The position numbers and the translations under genes were made by a program. Positions 8,052 through 16,900 of a stretch of 64,000 nucleotides of DNA are shown one piece after another. The DNA is taken from positions 62,001 to 126,000 of the forward strand of contig CAMLMV010000001.1 of the NCBI GenBank assembly GCA_946481275.1. The letters run 5' to 3'. Position 1 is the first letter of the stretch; every line of letters begins with the position of its first letter. A model generated the notes under the pieces. That model was not told the DNA's origin, ran no database searches, and saw only the letters and a list, made by a program, of their open reading frames with translations. Source of the DNA: an uncultured Massilia sp. (GTDB lineage Bacteria; Pseudomonadota; Gammaproteobacteria; Burkholderiales; Burkholderiaceae).

Positions 8052-9458
8052 TTGAACAACCGTTTGAAGCCATGCGTCGCATTGGTACTGGGCGCGTGCG
8101 CGCTGTCCGCGTCCGCCCAGCAGGCGCCGGCCCCGCAGGAAAAGGGCCCGGCCGCGGCCGACGCCATGCTGCACGCGCTGGACGTGCATTACCCGACGCC
8201 TTACCGCGCGATGGACGCGGCCGCGGTCAAGGGCGTGCTCGACCGCGTGTTCGACTACCTCGACCAGGTCACGCCGGCCGAGGTGATCGACCAGCGCACG
8301 GGCGCGCCCATCGCCGACCTGACGAAGCCGGATCCGAACGCGGTGCTGAAGCCGGGCGACTTCCGCCTGACGAGCTATGAATGGGGCGTGACCTACACGG
8401 GGATGCTCGCCGCGGGCGCCGCTACCGGCGACCGCCGCTACACGGATTACGCGCTCAGGCGCCACGCGCTGCTGTCCCGGTTGACGAAGACGTATCTGCC
8501 CGTCGTCCAGGCCGACCGCGAGCATGCCGCCGCGCCCATCAAGAGCTTCCTGAATCCGCACGCGCTGGACGACGCCGGCGCGCTGTGCCAGAGCTTCCTG
8601 AAGGCGAAGCTCGACGGATCGCCGGTGGATTACTCGCAGATGATCCCGATCTGCGGCGACTTCGTCACGAAGAAGGAATACCGGCTGAAGGACGGCACGC
8701 TGGCGCGCGGCGGCCCGGACGGGCGCGGCGGCGTGAAAATGCGGCCGTTGCCCGACACGCTGTGGCTGGACGACATGTTCATGGGCGTGCCGACGATCGC
8801 GTACCTGGGCAAGGCGACGGGCGACGCGCGTTATTACGACGACGCGGCGCGCCAGGTGCTGCAATTCTCGAAGCGCATGTTCAACAGGAGTCTCGGCATC
8901 TACATGCACGGCTATGTGGAAGGCTTGCGCGACCACCCGGAGATGCACTGGGCGCGCGCGAACGGCTGGGCGGTGATGTCGATGGTCGAGGTGCTGGAAG
9001 TGCTGCCGAAGACGCACAAGGATTACAAGGCCGTGCTGGAACAGCTGCGCGCGCACGTCAAGGGCCTCGCCAGCTACCAGACCAAGGACGGCTTCTGGCA
9101 CCAGATCATCGACCGCAACGACACGTACCAGGAGACGTCCGCCACCGCGATCTACGCGTACGCCATCGCGCGTGCCGTCAACCGGGGCTATGTCGACGCG
9201 CAGGCCTACGGGCCGATGGCGAACCTCGCGTGGAACGCCGTCGCCAGCAGGGTGCAGCCGAACGGGCAGATCGAAGGCATCTGCGTGGGCACGGGCATGG
9301 CGTTCGACCCCGCGTTCTATGCGTACCGGCCGACCAGCGTGAAGGCGGCGCACGGGTACGGGCCCACGTTGCTGGCGGGCGCGGAGATCATCGCGATGAA
9401 CCGCAGGTTCAAATTCGGCCTGAACGACAGCGGGTTGATGTACCAGGGCGTGCGCTGA
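8052..9458 (+). CDS. GH88/GH105 family unsaturated uronyl hydrolase
   Basis: A 468-residue exported enzyme starting at a TTG codon; AGGAGA lies five bases upstream and the encoded residues form a proper signal peptide (about 1-23, ASA-QQ). It shows the family pattern of (alpha/alpha)6-barrel unsaturated uronyl hydrolases: SYEWGVTYTGMLAAGAATGD, LPDTLWLDDMFMGVPTIAYLGKATGD with the likely catalytic Asp pair, HWARANGWAVMSMVEVL, and DGFWHQIIDRNDTYQETSATA. It is longer than the first GH105 (399 residues) and has an insertion around residues 140-220 containing several cysteines. It likely acts on RG-I or branched fragments the other does not take. It ends one base from the convergent phosphoesterase gene. 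Confidence 0.83.
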   Translation: MNNRLKPCVALVLGACALSASAQQAPAPQEKGPAAADAMLHALDVHYPTPYRAMDAAAVKGVLDRVFDYLDQVTPAEVIDQRTGAPIADLTKPDPNAVLKPGDFRLTSYEWGVTYTGMLAAGAATGDRRYTDYALRRHALLSRLTKTYLPVVQADREHAAAPIKSFLNPHALDDAGALCQSFLKAKLDGSPVDYSQMIPICGDFVTKKEYRLKDGTLARGGPDGRGGVKMRPLPDTLWLDDMFMGVPTIAYLGKATGDARYYDDAARQVLQFSKRMFNRSLGIYMHGYVEGLRDHPEMHWARANGWAVMSMVEVLEVLPKTHKDYKAVLEQLRAHVKGLASYQTKDGFWHQIIDRNDTYQETSATAIYAYAIARAVNRGYVDAQAYGPMANLAWNAVASRVQPNGQIEGICVGTGMAFDPAFYAYRPTSVKAAHGYGPTLLAGAEIIAMNRRFKFGLNDSGLMYQGVR

Positions 9459-9459
9459 C

Positions 9460-10278
9460 CTAGACTTCGATGACCAGGTCTTCCCGGAACGCCGCCTGTT
9501 CTCCCTTGTTCGCGTACCCGAGCGGATTCGCGACCACGCGGCAGCGCCAGTCCGTGCCTTCGACGACGTAGTCGTTGGCGCAATGCAGGTGGCCGTGCAT
9601 CCACACGTCCGCGAACGGCAGCAGGTCGTCCAGCGCATTGCAGAACCCCGCCGTGCCGGGCGTGATGCCGTAGCGCGGGTCGGCGCTGCGCAGGCTCGGG
9701 GCGTAGTGCGTGACGGCGACCGTGGTGCCGTCGAACGGCGTCGCGAGTGCGTCGCGCAGCCACGCCTGGCAGGCGAATGACAGTTCCCGTTGGCCTTCCG
9801 CCAGCAGCGGGACGCCATCCACGAGCGTCGTGTTCCCGGACAGGTAGTAATTCGCGGCGCGGAACGCCTTTTCGCGCTGCTTGAGCTGGCGCCCGATGTC
9901 CGTTTCGGATACGGCCAGCGCGTCGAAGTCGGCCCACAACGTGGTGCCGATGAAACGCACGCCGCCCATCGTGACGATCTCGCGGTCGAGCCACGTGATG
10001 TCCAGCGCGGCACACGTCGCGCGCAGGCGCGCCTGCGTGGCGTCGAAATCGAGGCCGTCGAATTCGTGGTTGCCGGGAACGTAGAGCACGCGCGCGGCGG
10101 CGCCCGTGGCGGCAGGCGCAAAGCGCCCGAGGCCGAAGTCGTCGGTGTCCAGGCGCGAGCGGGCCTGGTACGAACCGATATCGCCGGCGAGGACGACGAC
10201 GTCCGTGTCGGCAAAGATGGTCGGCTGGAACCCGGGGTCGCGTTCGAGGTGAAGGTCGGAGAAGAGCTGGATACGCAT
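9460..10278 (-). CDS. calcineurin-like metallophosphoesterase
   Basis: A 272-residue cytoplasmic protein with all metal-binding blocks of the calcineurin-like phosphoesterases: SDLHLE near the N-terminus, VLAGDIG (about 31-37), VPGNHEFDG (about 67-75) and HGHLH near residue 235. These enzymes use a two-metal centre to hydrolyse phosphomonoesters or diesters; the substrate here is unknown. No signal peptide or membrane segment is seen. It follows the alanine-rich lipoprotein gene on the same strand after 44 bases, in which CCGC/GCGG can pair, so the two may be transcribed together. It has no evident link to pectin genes. Confidence 0.85.
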   Translation of the reverse strand: MRIQLFSDLHLERDPGFQPTIFADTDVVVLAGDIGSYQARSRLDTDDFGLGRFAPAATGAAARVLYVPGNHEFDGLDFDATQARLRATCAALDITWLDREIVTMGGVRFIGTTLWADFDALAVSETDIGRQLKQREKAFRAANYYLSGNTTLVDGVPLLAEGQRELSFACQAWLRDALATPFDGTTVAVTHYAPSLRSADPRYGITPGTAGFCNALDDLLPFADVWMHGHLHCANDYVVEGTDWRCRVVANPLGYANKGEQAAFREDLVIEV

Positions 10279-10322
10279 CCAGCCAGTATACCCGCCTTCG
10301 AGCGGACCCCGGGGACGGCTGG

Positions 10323-10730
10323 TTATTTGCCGGCTTCCTGCAGCTTCTCGCCGGCGCGTTCCAGGCCGCGGCCCGTGGCGGCCGTCGCGTCCTTCGCGCC
10401 TTCCTTCACGTTCTGCGCGGCTTCCTTCGATTCCTGGCGGACTTCGGCACCGGCCTGCTGCATCTTGTCGCCCGCGCGGTCGGCGGCCGCCTTGACGTTC
10501 TCGTTGGCCTCGTGCGCGGCTTCCTTCGCGTTTTCGCCGGCCTGCTGGGCAGCGGCGTTGGCGTTGGCGGCGGCCTCCTTCGACTCGGCGGCGGCCTTGG
10601 CGCCCGCGTCGTCGATGGCCTTGCCGGCTTCCTGGGCCGGACCCATGCCGTTCTTGTCCTCGGCTTTATGGCAACCCGTGACAAGCACGGCGACAGCAAG
10701 CATGATGCTGGAAATGGTGGTGGCTTTCAT
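10323..10730 (-). CDS. alanine/glutamate/lysine-rich helical lipoprotein
   Basis: A 135-residue predicted lipoprotein: leader MKATTISSIMLAVAVLVTGC with lipobox VTGC (Cys20). The mature part is almost entirely Ala, Glu, Lys, Gln, Asn and Gly arranged in 11-residue-like units such as AGENAKEAAHEANENVKAAAD. This predicts long amphipathic helices like LEA proteins or apolipoproteins. Such proteins may protect membranes or proteins during drying or osmotic stress, but the function is not established here. GAGAA precedes the start codon. It is divergent from the NTF2-like gene across 91 bp. Confidence 0.72.
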   Translation of the reverse strand: MKATTISSIMLAVAVLVTGCHKAEDKNGMGPAQEAGKAIDDAGAKAAAESKEAAANANAAAQQAGENAKEAAHEANENVKAAADRAGDKMQQAGAEVRQESKEAAQNVKEGAKDATAATGRGLERAGEKLQEAGK

Positions 10731-10821
10731 AATGTTCTCCTAGTAAGAAGTTGTCACTTAGATTACACATTTTCGAAAAGATGCGGCGTACGATACGGCT
10801 GGGCCGTACAAGGAGGGGGAA

Positions 10822-11202
10822 ATGAACGACACGAACACACAGAAAGAAACGGCCATGGACTTCCTGCGGTTGACCGCGCGCGGCCAGGTCGACGAGGCGT
10901 TCGCGCGGTACGCGGCGCCCGGCTTTCGCCATCACAACCCGCATTTCGCGGCCGATGCGGCAACCTTGCAGGCCGCGATGAAGGAAAACGCGGGACGATT
11001 CCCGCACATGGTGTTCGAGGTGCAACGCGCACTGGGCGACGGCCCGCTGGTGGCCGTGCATTCGCGCGCGGTCCTGGAAGAGGGGGGGACGGAACTGGCG
11101 ATCGTCCACATCCTGCGCTTCGAGGACGGACGGATCGCGGAGATGTGGGACATCGCCCAGGCGGCGCCCGTCCCGATGGCAAACCGGGACGGGATGTTCT
11201 GA
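10822..11202 (+). CDS. NTF2-like/SnoaL-type protein
   Basis: A 126-residue single-domain protein with the cone-shaped NTF2/SnoaL fold pattern: an N-terminal helix ETAMDFLRLTARGQVDEAFARYAAPGFRHHNP, then HMVFEVQRALGDGPLVAVHSRA and the final strands LAIVHILRFEDGRIAEMWD. Members range from isomerases and cyclases to orphan ligand-binding proteins; the ligand cannot be inferred. A strong AAGGAGGGGGAA ribosome site lies directly before the ATG. Its stop abuts, with no gap, the stop of the convergent purine permease gene. Confidence 0.78.
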   Translation: MNDTNTQKETAMDFLRLTARGQVDEAFARYAAPGFRHHNPHFAADAATLQAAMKENAGRFPHMVFEVQRALGDGPLVAVHSRAVLEEGGTELAIVHILRFEDGRIAEMWDIAQAAPVPMANRDGMF

Positions 11203-12591
11203 TCAGATGGCCCAGCCGCCCGCGTAGAACACGGCCAGCGCGAGGGCGATGCTGACGGTGCCGACGTTCAGCTTGCGCCATTCGCCCGCCAGCACGCGGC
11301 CGATCACGAGGGTGCAGAAGCCCAGCATGATGCCCGTGACGATGTTGCACGACAGGAGGATGAACACGGCGCAGACGAGGCCCGCCAGCGCATCGAGCTT
11401 GTCGTCCATGTTCATGTGCGCCACGCTGCTCAGCATCAGCAGGCCGACGTACATCAGCGCCGGCGCCGTGGCATACGACGGCACCAGGCCGGCCAGCGGC
11501 GAGAAGAAGATCAGGCCGAGGAACAGCAGGCCGACGACGACGGCGGTGAGGCCGGTCCTGGCGCCGGCGGCCGTGCCGACGCCGGATTCGATGTAGGCCG
11601 CGGCGGGCGCGCCGCCGACGAGGCTCGAGAAGATCGAGCTGACCGAATCGGCCGTGAGGGCCTTGCCGCCGTTATGGATGTAGCCGCGGGCGTCGACCTG
11701 GCCCGCCTGGCCGGCGACGGCGCGGATGGTGCCGGTGGCGTCGAACACGGCGGTCATCACGAGCGCCAGCACGCTGGGCAGCACGGCCATGCTCAGCGCG
11801 CCCTTGACGTCCATCGCGCCGATCAGCGGTGCGTGGCCCGGGCTGCTCAGTTGCGGCCACGAGAAGATGCCGGTGAAATGCACCTTCGGATCGAACGCCA
11901 GGCCCAGGGCGGAGATGGCGATCACGACGAGCAGGATGCCGCCGGGGACCTTGCGCTGTTCCAGGCCGAAGATCGCGGCCAGGCCGAGGATGCTCATCAC
12001 GACCGGGAAGGACGTGATCTGGCCCAGCGCGACGGGCAGGCCCGCGCCCGCGTTCTTGACGACGAGACCGACTTCGCTGGACGCGATCATCAGCAGGAAC
12101 AGGCCGATGCCGACGCCGGTGCCGTGCGCCACGCCGGACGGGAGGTTCTGCAGGATCCACGAGCGCACGCCGGTGATGGAGATCGCCGTGAAGATCACGC
12201 CCATCAGGAACACGGCACCCAGTGCGATCGCCGGCGTCAAGCCCTTGCCCAGCACGAGGCCGAACGCGGTGAAGGCGGTCAGCGAGATCGCGCAGCCGAC
12301 GGCGATCGGCAGGCGCGCCCACAAGCCCATCAACAACGAACCGACGGCCGCTGTCAGGCACACGGCCACGAACACGGCGCTGACGTCGAAGCCGGCCTGG
12401 CCCAGCATGCCCGGCACGACGAACACGGAATAGACCATCGCGAGGAAGGTGGTGACGCCGGCCACCACCTCGGTCCGCTGCGTGCTGCCGCGCGCCGAGA
12501 TCTGGAAGTAGTGGTCGATCTTGCCGCTGGCGGCAGGTGGGGACGTGAAAGTCTCCGCGCGTTCGACGCGCTGGAGTTGAGGCTGTGACAT
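11203..12591 (-). CDS. NCS2-family (AzgA-type) purine permease
   Basis: A 462-residue inner-membrane protein with about 12-14 hydrophobic segments, matching the AzgA-like branch of NCS2 transporters, which import adenine, guanine or hypoxanthine with protons. Family signatures visible: [25 protein letters not shown] at the first helix, the [13 protein letters not shown] turn, [20 protein letters not shown], a broken-helix region and the late [13 protein letters not shown]. The start is supported by GGAGGAG eight bases upstream. No purine riboswitch was recognised upstream. Substrate within the purines is not resolved. Confidence 0.88.
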   Translation of the reverse strand: MSQPQLQRVERAETFTSPPAASGKIDHYFQISARGSTQRTEVVAGVTTFLAMVYSVFVVPGMLGQAGFDVSAVFVAVCLTAAVGSLLMGLWARLPIAVGCAISLTAFTAFGLVLGKGLTPAIALGAVFLMGVIFTAISITGVRSWILQNLPSGVAHGTGVGIGLFLLMIASSEVGLVVKNAGAGLPVALGQITSFPVVMSILGLAAIFGLEQRKVPGGILLVVIAISALGLAFDPKVHFTGIFSWPQLSSPGHAPLIGAMDVKGALSMAVLPSVLALVMTAVFDATGTIRAVAGQAGQVDARGYIHNGGKALTADSVSSIFSSLVGGAPAAAYIESGVGTAAGARTGLTAVVVGLLFLGLIFFSPLAGLVPSYATAPALMYVGLLMLSSVAHMNMDDKLDALAGLVCAVFILLSCNIVTGIMLGFCTLVIGRVLAGEWRKLNVGTVSIALALAVFYAGGWAI

Positions 12592-13075
12592 GGCTGCTGC
12601 TCCTCCGTGTTATTGCCCGATCGCCGCGGGGCGTCGCCGGGTTGTCTCGTCGTTATGGAGTAGGAAGCTTAGAGCCGAAGGTGGCCGGCGATACATGCGT
12701 CTGGTGAATATGCGCTATAACGAAATCTCTATTGCCTTTATTGCTACAGCGGCTTTTTCGTGCATTTTTGTTACATGATCCGCCGACACGGCTCGGCATT
12801 GCCCGGGATGCATTTTCCTCAAGTTGTATTGATTGGCAACAAACCTTCCCTGGTCCGCCAATAATGTAGATTGCGCGCAACGTTTGCGCCCTGCGAACGG
12901 TCCGAAATGCCATACTGCAACGTCCAGCCGTAAATGTTACATCGGCGGAGAGAAACGGTGAGATTTGCCGCCTGTCGGCGACGCTAGTATGGGGCTGTCG
13001 TGTGTTCCACACGTCCCTATCTCGTGCGCAATTACCCGGATGGCGCCCGGCGCCATCGGCCACCAGGAGACCAAC
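12592..13075. other. 484-bp intergenic region with lower GC
   Basis: This stretch divides the purine permease (leftward) from the collar/giant-protein pair (rightward) and has visibly lower GC than its surroundings. It contains the inverted repeat GCGCAA-CGT-TTGCGC (12875-12889), the octamer TGTTACAT twice (12769-12776 and 12935-12942), and a TAGTAT box (12985-12990) without a well-spaced -35. Short open frames exist but none has a ribosome site and convincing composition. It probably holds both divergent promoters. Confidence 0.5.
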
Positions 13076-13903
13076 ATGAAGACATCCATCACGAAGTTCC
13101 GCAGGGCCACCTGTGCAGTGTTCCTCGTCGGCGCGTTACCGCTGGCGGCGAGCGCCTGCGGCGTCGAGGCTTACGTCGGCGAAGTGTGCACGTTCTCGTT
13201 CGACTGGTGTCCCAACGGCTTCCTGCCGGCCGATGGCCGCACGCTCGCGCCGCAGCAATACCAGGTGCTCTTTTCGTTGCTCGGCAACCGCTTCGGCGGG
13301 AACGGGACCACGACGTTCAACCTTCCCGACCTGCGCGGCCGTTCGGTGGTGGGAACCGGCCAGGGACAGACGCAGGGAGCCAATTTCCCGAACAACGTCG
13401 CCTTCGCGCAGCAGGTCGGCCAGCAACAGCAGACGCTCACGCCGGCGCAGGCGCCCGTCGCACCGCATACGCATACGGCCGGGTTCGCACCGGTCAGCGG
13501 TCCGGTCGACGTGGCCCTGCCGGCCAGCACGGGCAACCTCGGCGTGACGGCGGCGCTGCCCGTCGGCGCGCCGGCGTCCGGCGCAACGCCGACCGCCACG
13601 CCGGCGTCCGGGCAGAACTACCTGACCACGGTGAGCGGGCAGGTGGGCCCGAGCGCCGTCGCCATGAAAGGGCCTTACACGACGGCCAAGCCGTCGGGCG
13701 CGACGCTGCCGGCCGATGTCTCGGTCACCGGCAACGCCGGCACGGCCGCCACGACCGTCAAGGTCAACATGGTGACGGGCGGGACCGTCACCGTCCAGAA
13801 CAATGCCCCGGTGCCCGCAGCGCAAGCCTTCTCCATCCAGTCCCCGGGACTGGGCATGACCGTTTGTATCGCATACAACGGCAACTATCCCCAACGGCCC
13901 TGA
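13076..13903 (+). CDS. secreted phage tail-collar domain (MdpB-like) protein
   Basis: A 275-residue exported protein. The signal peptide covers about residues 1-24 (AASA-CG) and is followed by a phage-tail-collar domain, as in microcystin-dependent proteins: YVGEVCTFSFDWCPNGFLPADG, QYQVLFSLLGNRFGGNG and TTFNLPDLRGRSVVGTGQG. The second half is low-complexity, rich in Ala, Thr, Pro and Gly, with many beta-strand-like TVxVN segments, ending MTVCIAYNGNYPQRP, the usual family ending. Collar domains trimerise at phage fibre tips; free-standing bacterial members are poorly understood. Start chosen at 13076 for the AGGAGA site and the signal peptide. Only 14 bases separate it from the giant repeat protein, so they are probably co-expressed. 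Confidence 0.8.
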   Translation: MKTSITKFRRATCAVFLVGALPLAASACGVEAYVGEVCTFSFDWCPNGFLPADGRTLAPQQYQVLFSLLGNRFGGNGTTTFNLPDLRGRSVVGTGQGQTQGANFPNNVAFAQQVGQQQQTLTPAQAPVAPHTHTAGFAPVSGPVDVALPASTGNLGVTAALPVGAPASGATPTATPASGQNYLTTVSGQVGPSAVAMKGPYTTAKPSGATLPADVSVTGNAGTAATTVKVNMVTGGTVTVQNNAPVPAAQAFSIQSPGLGMTVCIAYNGNYPQRP

Positions 13904-13917
13904 TCAAAAGGCACCCC

Positions 13918-16900
13918 ATGTACCAGCAGACTTCTTCTTCCGATACCGTTTCGTACGCCGCCCAGCCCGCACGGGCGCGGTCCGCCAGGGAAATCGCATT
14001 CATCGACACCGCGCTGGACGACCGCGCCATGCTTGCCGCCGCGTTGCGGCCCGGCGTGGCGGCCGTCGAGTTCGGCGGCGCGCAGGACGGTCTCGCGCAA
14101 CTGGGGCTGTGGGCGCATGGGCAGGTGGGTTATGACGCCGTCCACGTGCTTTGCCACGGCGAGCCGGGGCGGCTGATCCTGGGCGGGCGCGTTCTCGACA
14201 TGTCCGGCCTCGACGCGCCGGAGGTGTCGGCCGCGCTGGCCGCGCTCGGCGCCGCGCTGAACCCCGGCGGCGCACTGCTGCTGTACGGCTGCTCGGTCGG
14301 TGCCGGCGACGTGGGCCAGCGGTTCGTGGCCGCGCTCGCGCGGGCAGTGGGGGCGACTGTCGCGGCGTCGGAGGTGCCGACGGGTGCGGCCGCGCGGGGC
14401 GGGGACTGGGCGCTGCCGGTGCGCACGGGACCGGTGCCGGTGCCGCTCGCGGTGGGTGCGGATCGGGACGTGGCGTGGCCGCACCTGATGGCGGTGACGT
14501 TCGATTTGTCTGCTGGTACCCGGGACGAGAATACCGACTTCGTCGGTCCCGTGACGGAAACGATCGGCGGCCTGGCCATGTCCGTTACCGCGAACCCGGT
14601 TGATATCCAGCAGCCCGACGATGTGTATATCTGGGACACGACGTTGCCGAATTACGGCGACTTCTCGCCTGGGGTTCCGTGGTCGTACGTCGCTATGAGC
14701 AACAACAGCGTCGTGTACATCGGCCAGCAAGGGAACGCGGCGTCTGTGACGGTAAGCTTCAACCAGACCGTCGAACTGGACTCGCTCGACTTTGCCGATG
14801 CGTCGAACTCGATGGGCGCGACGCTGCGTATCACCGCGACCAACACCGGTGACACGACGCTGGTCTTCCTGAATCCACAGGCTGACACCCGCGTCACGCT
14901 GAACTGGGCCGGCGTCACGGGTTTTACGATCAGCAATGACCAAGGACCGGTGCTGGATTGGCTCGCCATGGACAACATCGTCGTCACCCCGGGCAGCGCG
15001 CCCACGACGACGGTCTCCTCCGCCGCGCTGTCGGCCGACACGGGCGCCAGCAGCACCGACTTCGTGACGAAGACCGCGGCGCAGACGATCTCGGGCACGC
15101 TGAGCGGCCTGCTGGCGACCGGCGAAACGGTGCAGATCTCCTACGACAATGGCGCCCACTGGCAGAACGCGACCACGTACGCGGTGGGGAGCAATGCCTG
15201 GTCCGCGACCACGACGCTGGCCGGCAGCAGCACTCTGCAGGTACGGGTGGCCAACGTCTACGGCAACGGCACGGCATACACCCACTCGTACACGGTCGAT
15301 ACGACGGCGCCGAACGCCCCGTCGGCGCCGGACCTGGCCAGCGGCAGCGACAGCGGCGGATCGAGCAGCGACAACATCACCGCGGCCACCACGCCCACCA
15401 TCACGGGCACGGCGGAAAGCGGCAGCACCGTAACCCTGTACGACACGGACGGCACCACGGTGCTCGGCACGACGACGGCCACGGGCGGTTCCTGGTCGAT
15501 CCCGAGCAGCACGCTGGGGCAGGGGAACCATACGCTCACCGCGAAGGCGACGGATTTGGCCGGCAACGTGTCCACCGCGTCGACCGGCCTGGCGGTGACG
15601 ATCGACACGGCTGCGCCGGCGAGCGTGGCGCTGAGCGCGTCCACCCTCGTCACGGCGAACGCGGGCAGCGGCGCATCGGTCGGCTCGTTGTCCGCGACCG
15701 ACGCGACGGCCGTCACGTATGCGCTGGCCGCCGGCAACGGCACGAACGATGCCGACAACGGGCAGTTCGCCGTGGCGGGCAATGCCCTCAAGGTGGGCGG
15801 CTCGGCGCTGACGGCCGGGACGTACCACGTCTATCTGTCCGCCACGGACGCCGCCGGCAATGTCAGCAATCTCGCGCAAACCATCACCGTGCAGTCGGTG
15901 CCCACGGTCAGCTCGATCGTGCGCGCGGGCGGCGCGGGTGCGGGCGTGGCGGGATCGGCCGCATCGGTCGACTACACGGTCACGTTCAGCGAAAGCGTGA
16001 CCGGCGTCGACGCGAGCGACTTTACGCTGACCTCGACCGGCACGGCCAGCGGGGCCATCGCCGCCGTCAGCGGCAGCGGCACGACCTACACCGTGACGGT
16101 GGATTCGCTGACGGGCGATGGCATCTTGCGCCTGGACCTGAACAACAGCGGCACCGGCATCCTGAATGGCAGCAGCGTCGCCATCGGCGGCGGGTACACG
16201 GCCGGCGCCACGTACACGCTGGACCACACGGCGCCGAACGCCCCATCGACGCCGGACCTGAGCAGCGTCAGCGACAGCGGCGCTTCCAGCAGCGACAACA
16301 TCACCGCGGCTGCCACGCCTGTCATCACGGGTACGGCGGAAAGCGGCAGCACGGTGACGCTGTACGACAGCGACGGCACGACGGTGCTGGGCACGACCAC
16401 CGCCACGGGCGGCGCGTGGTCGATCACGGCATCGACGTTGTCCAATGGCGGTCATACGCTGACGGCGAAGGCGACCGACGCGGCCGGCAATGTGTCGAAC
16501 GCGTCGTCGACGCTGGCGGTGACGATCGATACGACGGCACCGGCTGGGGTGGCGCTGAGTGCGTCGAACCTCGTCACCGCGAACGCGGGCAGCGGCGCAT
16601 CGGTCGGCACGCTGTCTGCGACCGACGCGACGGCCGTCACGTATGCGCTGGCCACCGGCAACGGCACCAACGATGCGGACAACGGACAGTTTGGCGTGTC
16701 GGGCAATACGCTCTCGATCGGCGGTTCCGCGCTGACGGCCGGCACGTATCACGTCTATCTGTCGGCGACGGATGCGGCAGGCAACGTCAGTCATCTTGCG
16801 CAGACGATCACGGTGCAGGATGCGCCCAGCGTCACGTCCATCGTGCGCGCGGGCGGCGCCGGTGCGGGCGTGGCTGGCGCTGCCGCGTCGGTCGACTACA

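Noticed and set aside
7341..10214. A 957-residue minus-strand frame spanning DUF6250, GH105 and part of the phosphoesterase
   Set aside because: It covers two well-supported plus-strand genes and part of the metallophosphoesterase in the wrong frame; composition is not protein-like.
12592..12760. Purine riboswitch upstream of the NCS2 permease
   Set aside because: The conserved junction sequences of the purine aptamer were not seen in the leader read on the minus strand.
12590..12778. A 62-residue open frame in the long intergenic region
   Set aside because: It begins inside the permease ribosome site region, has no ribosome site of its own and no recognisable pattern.
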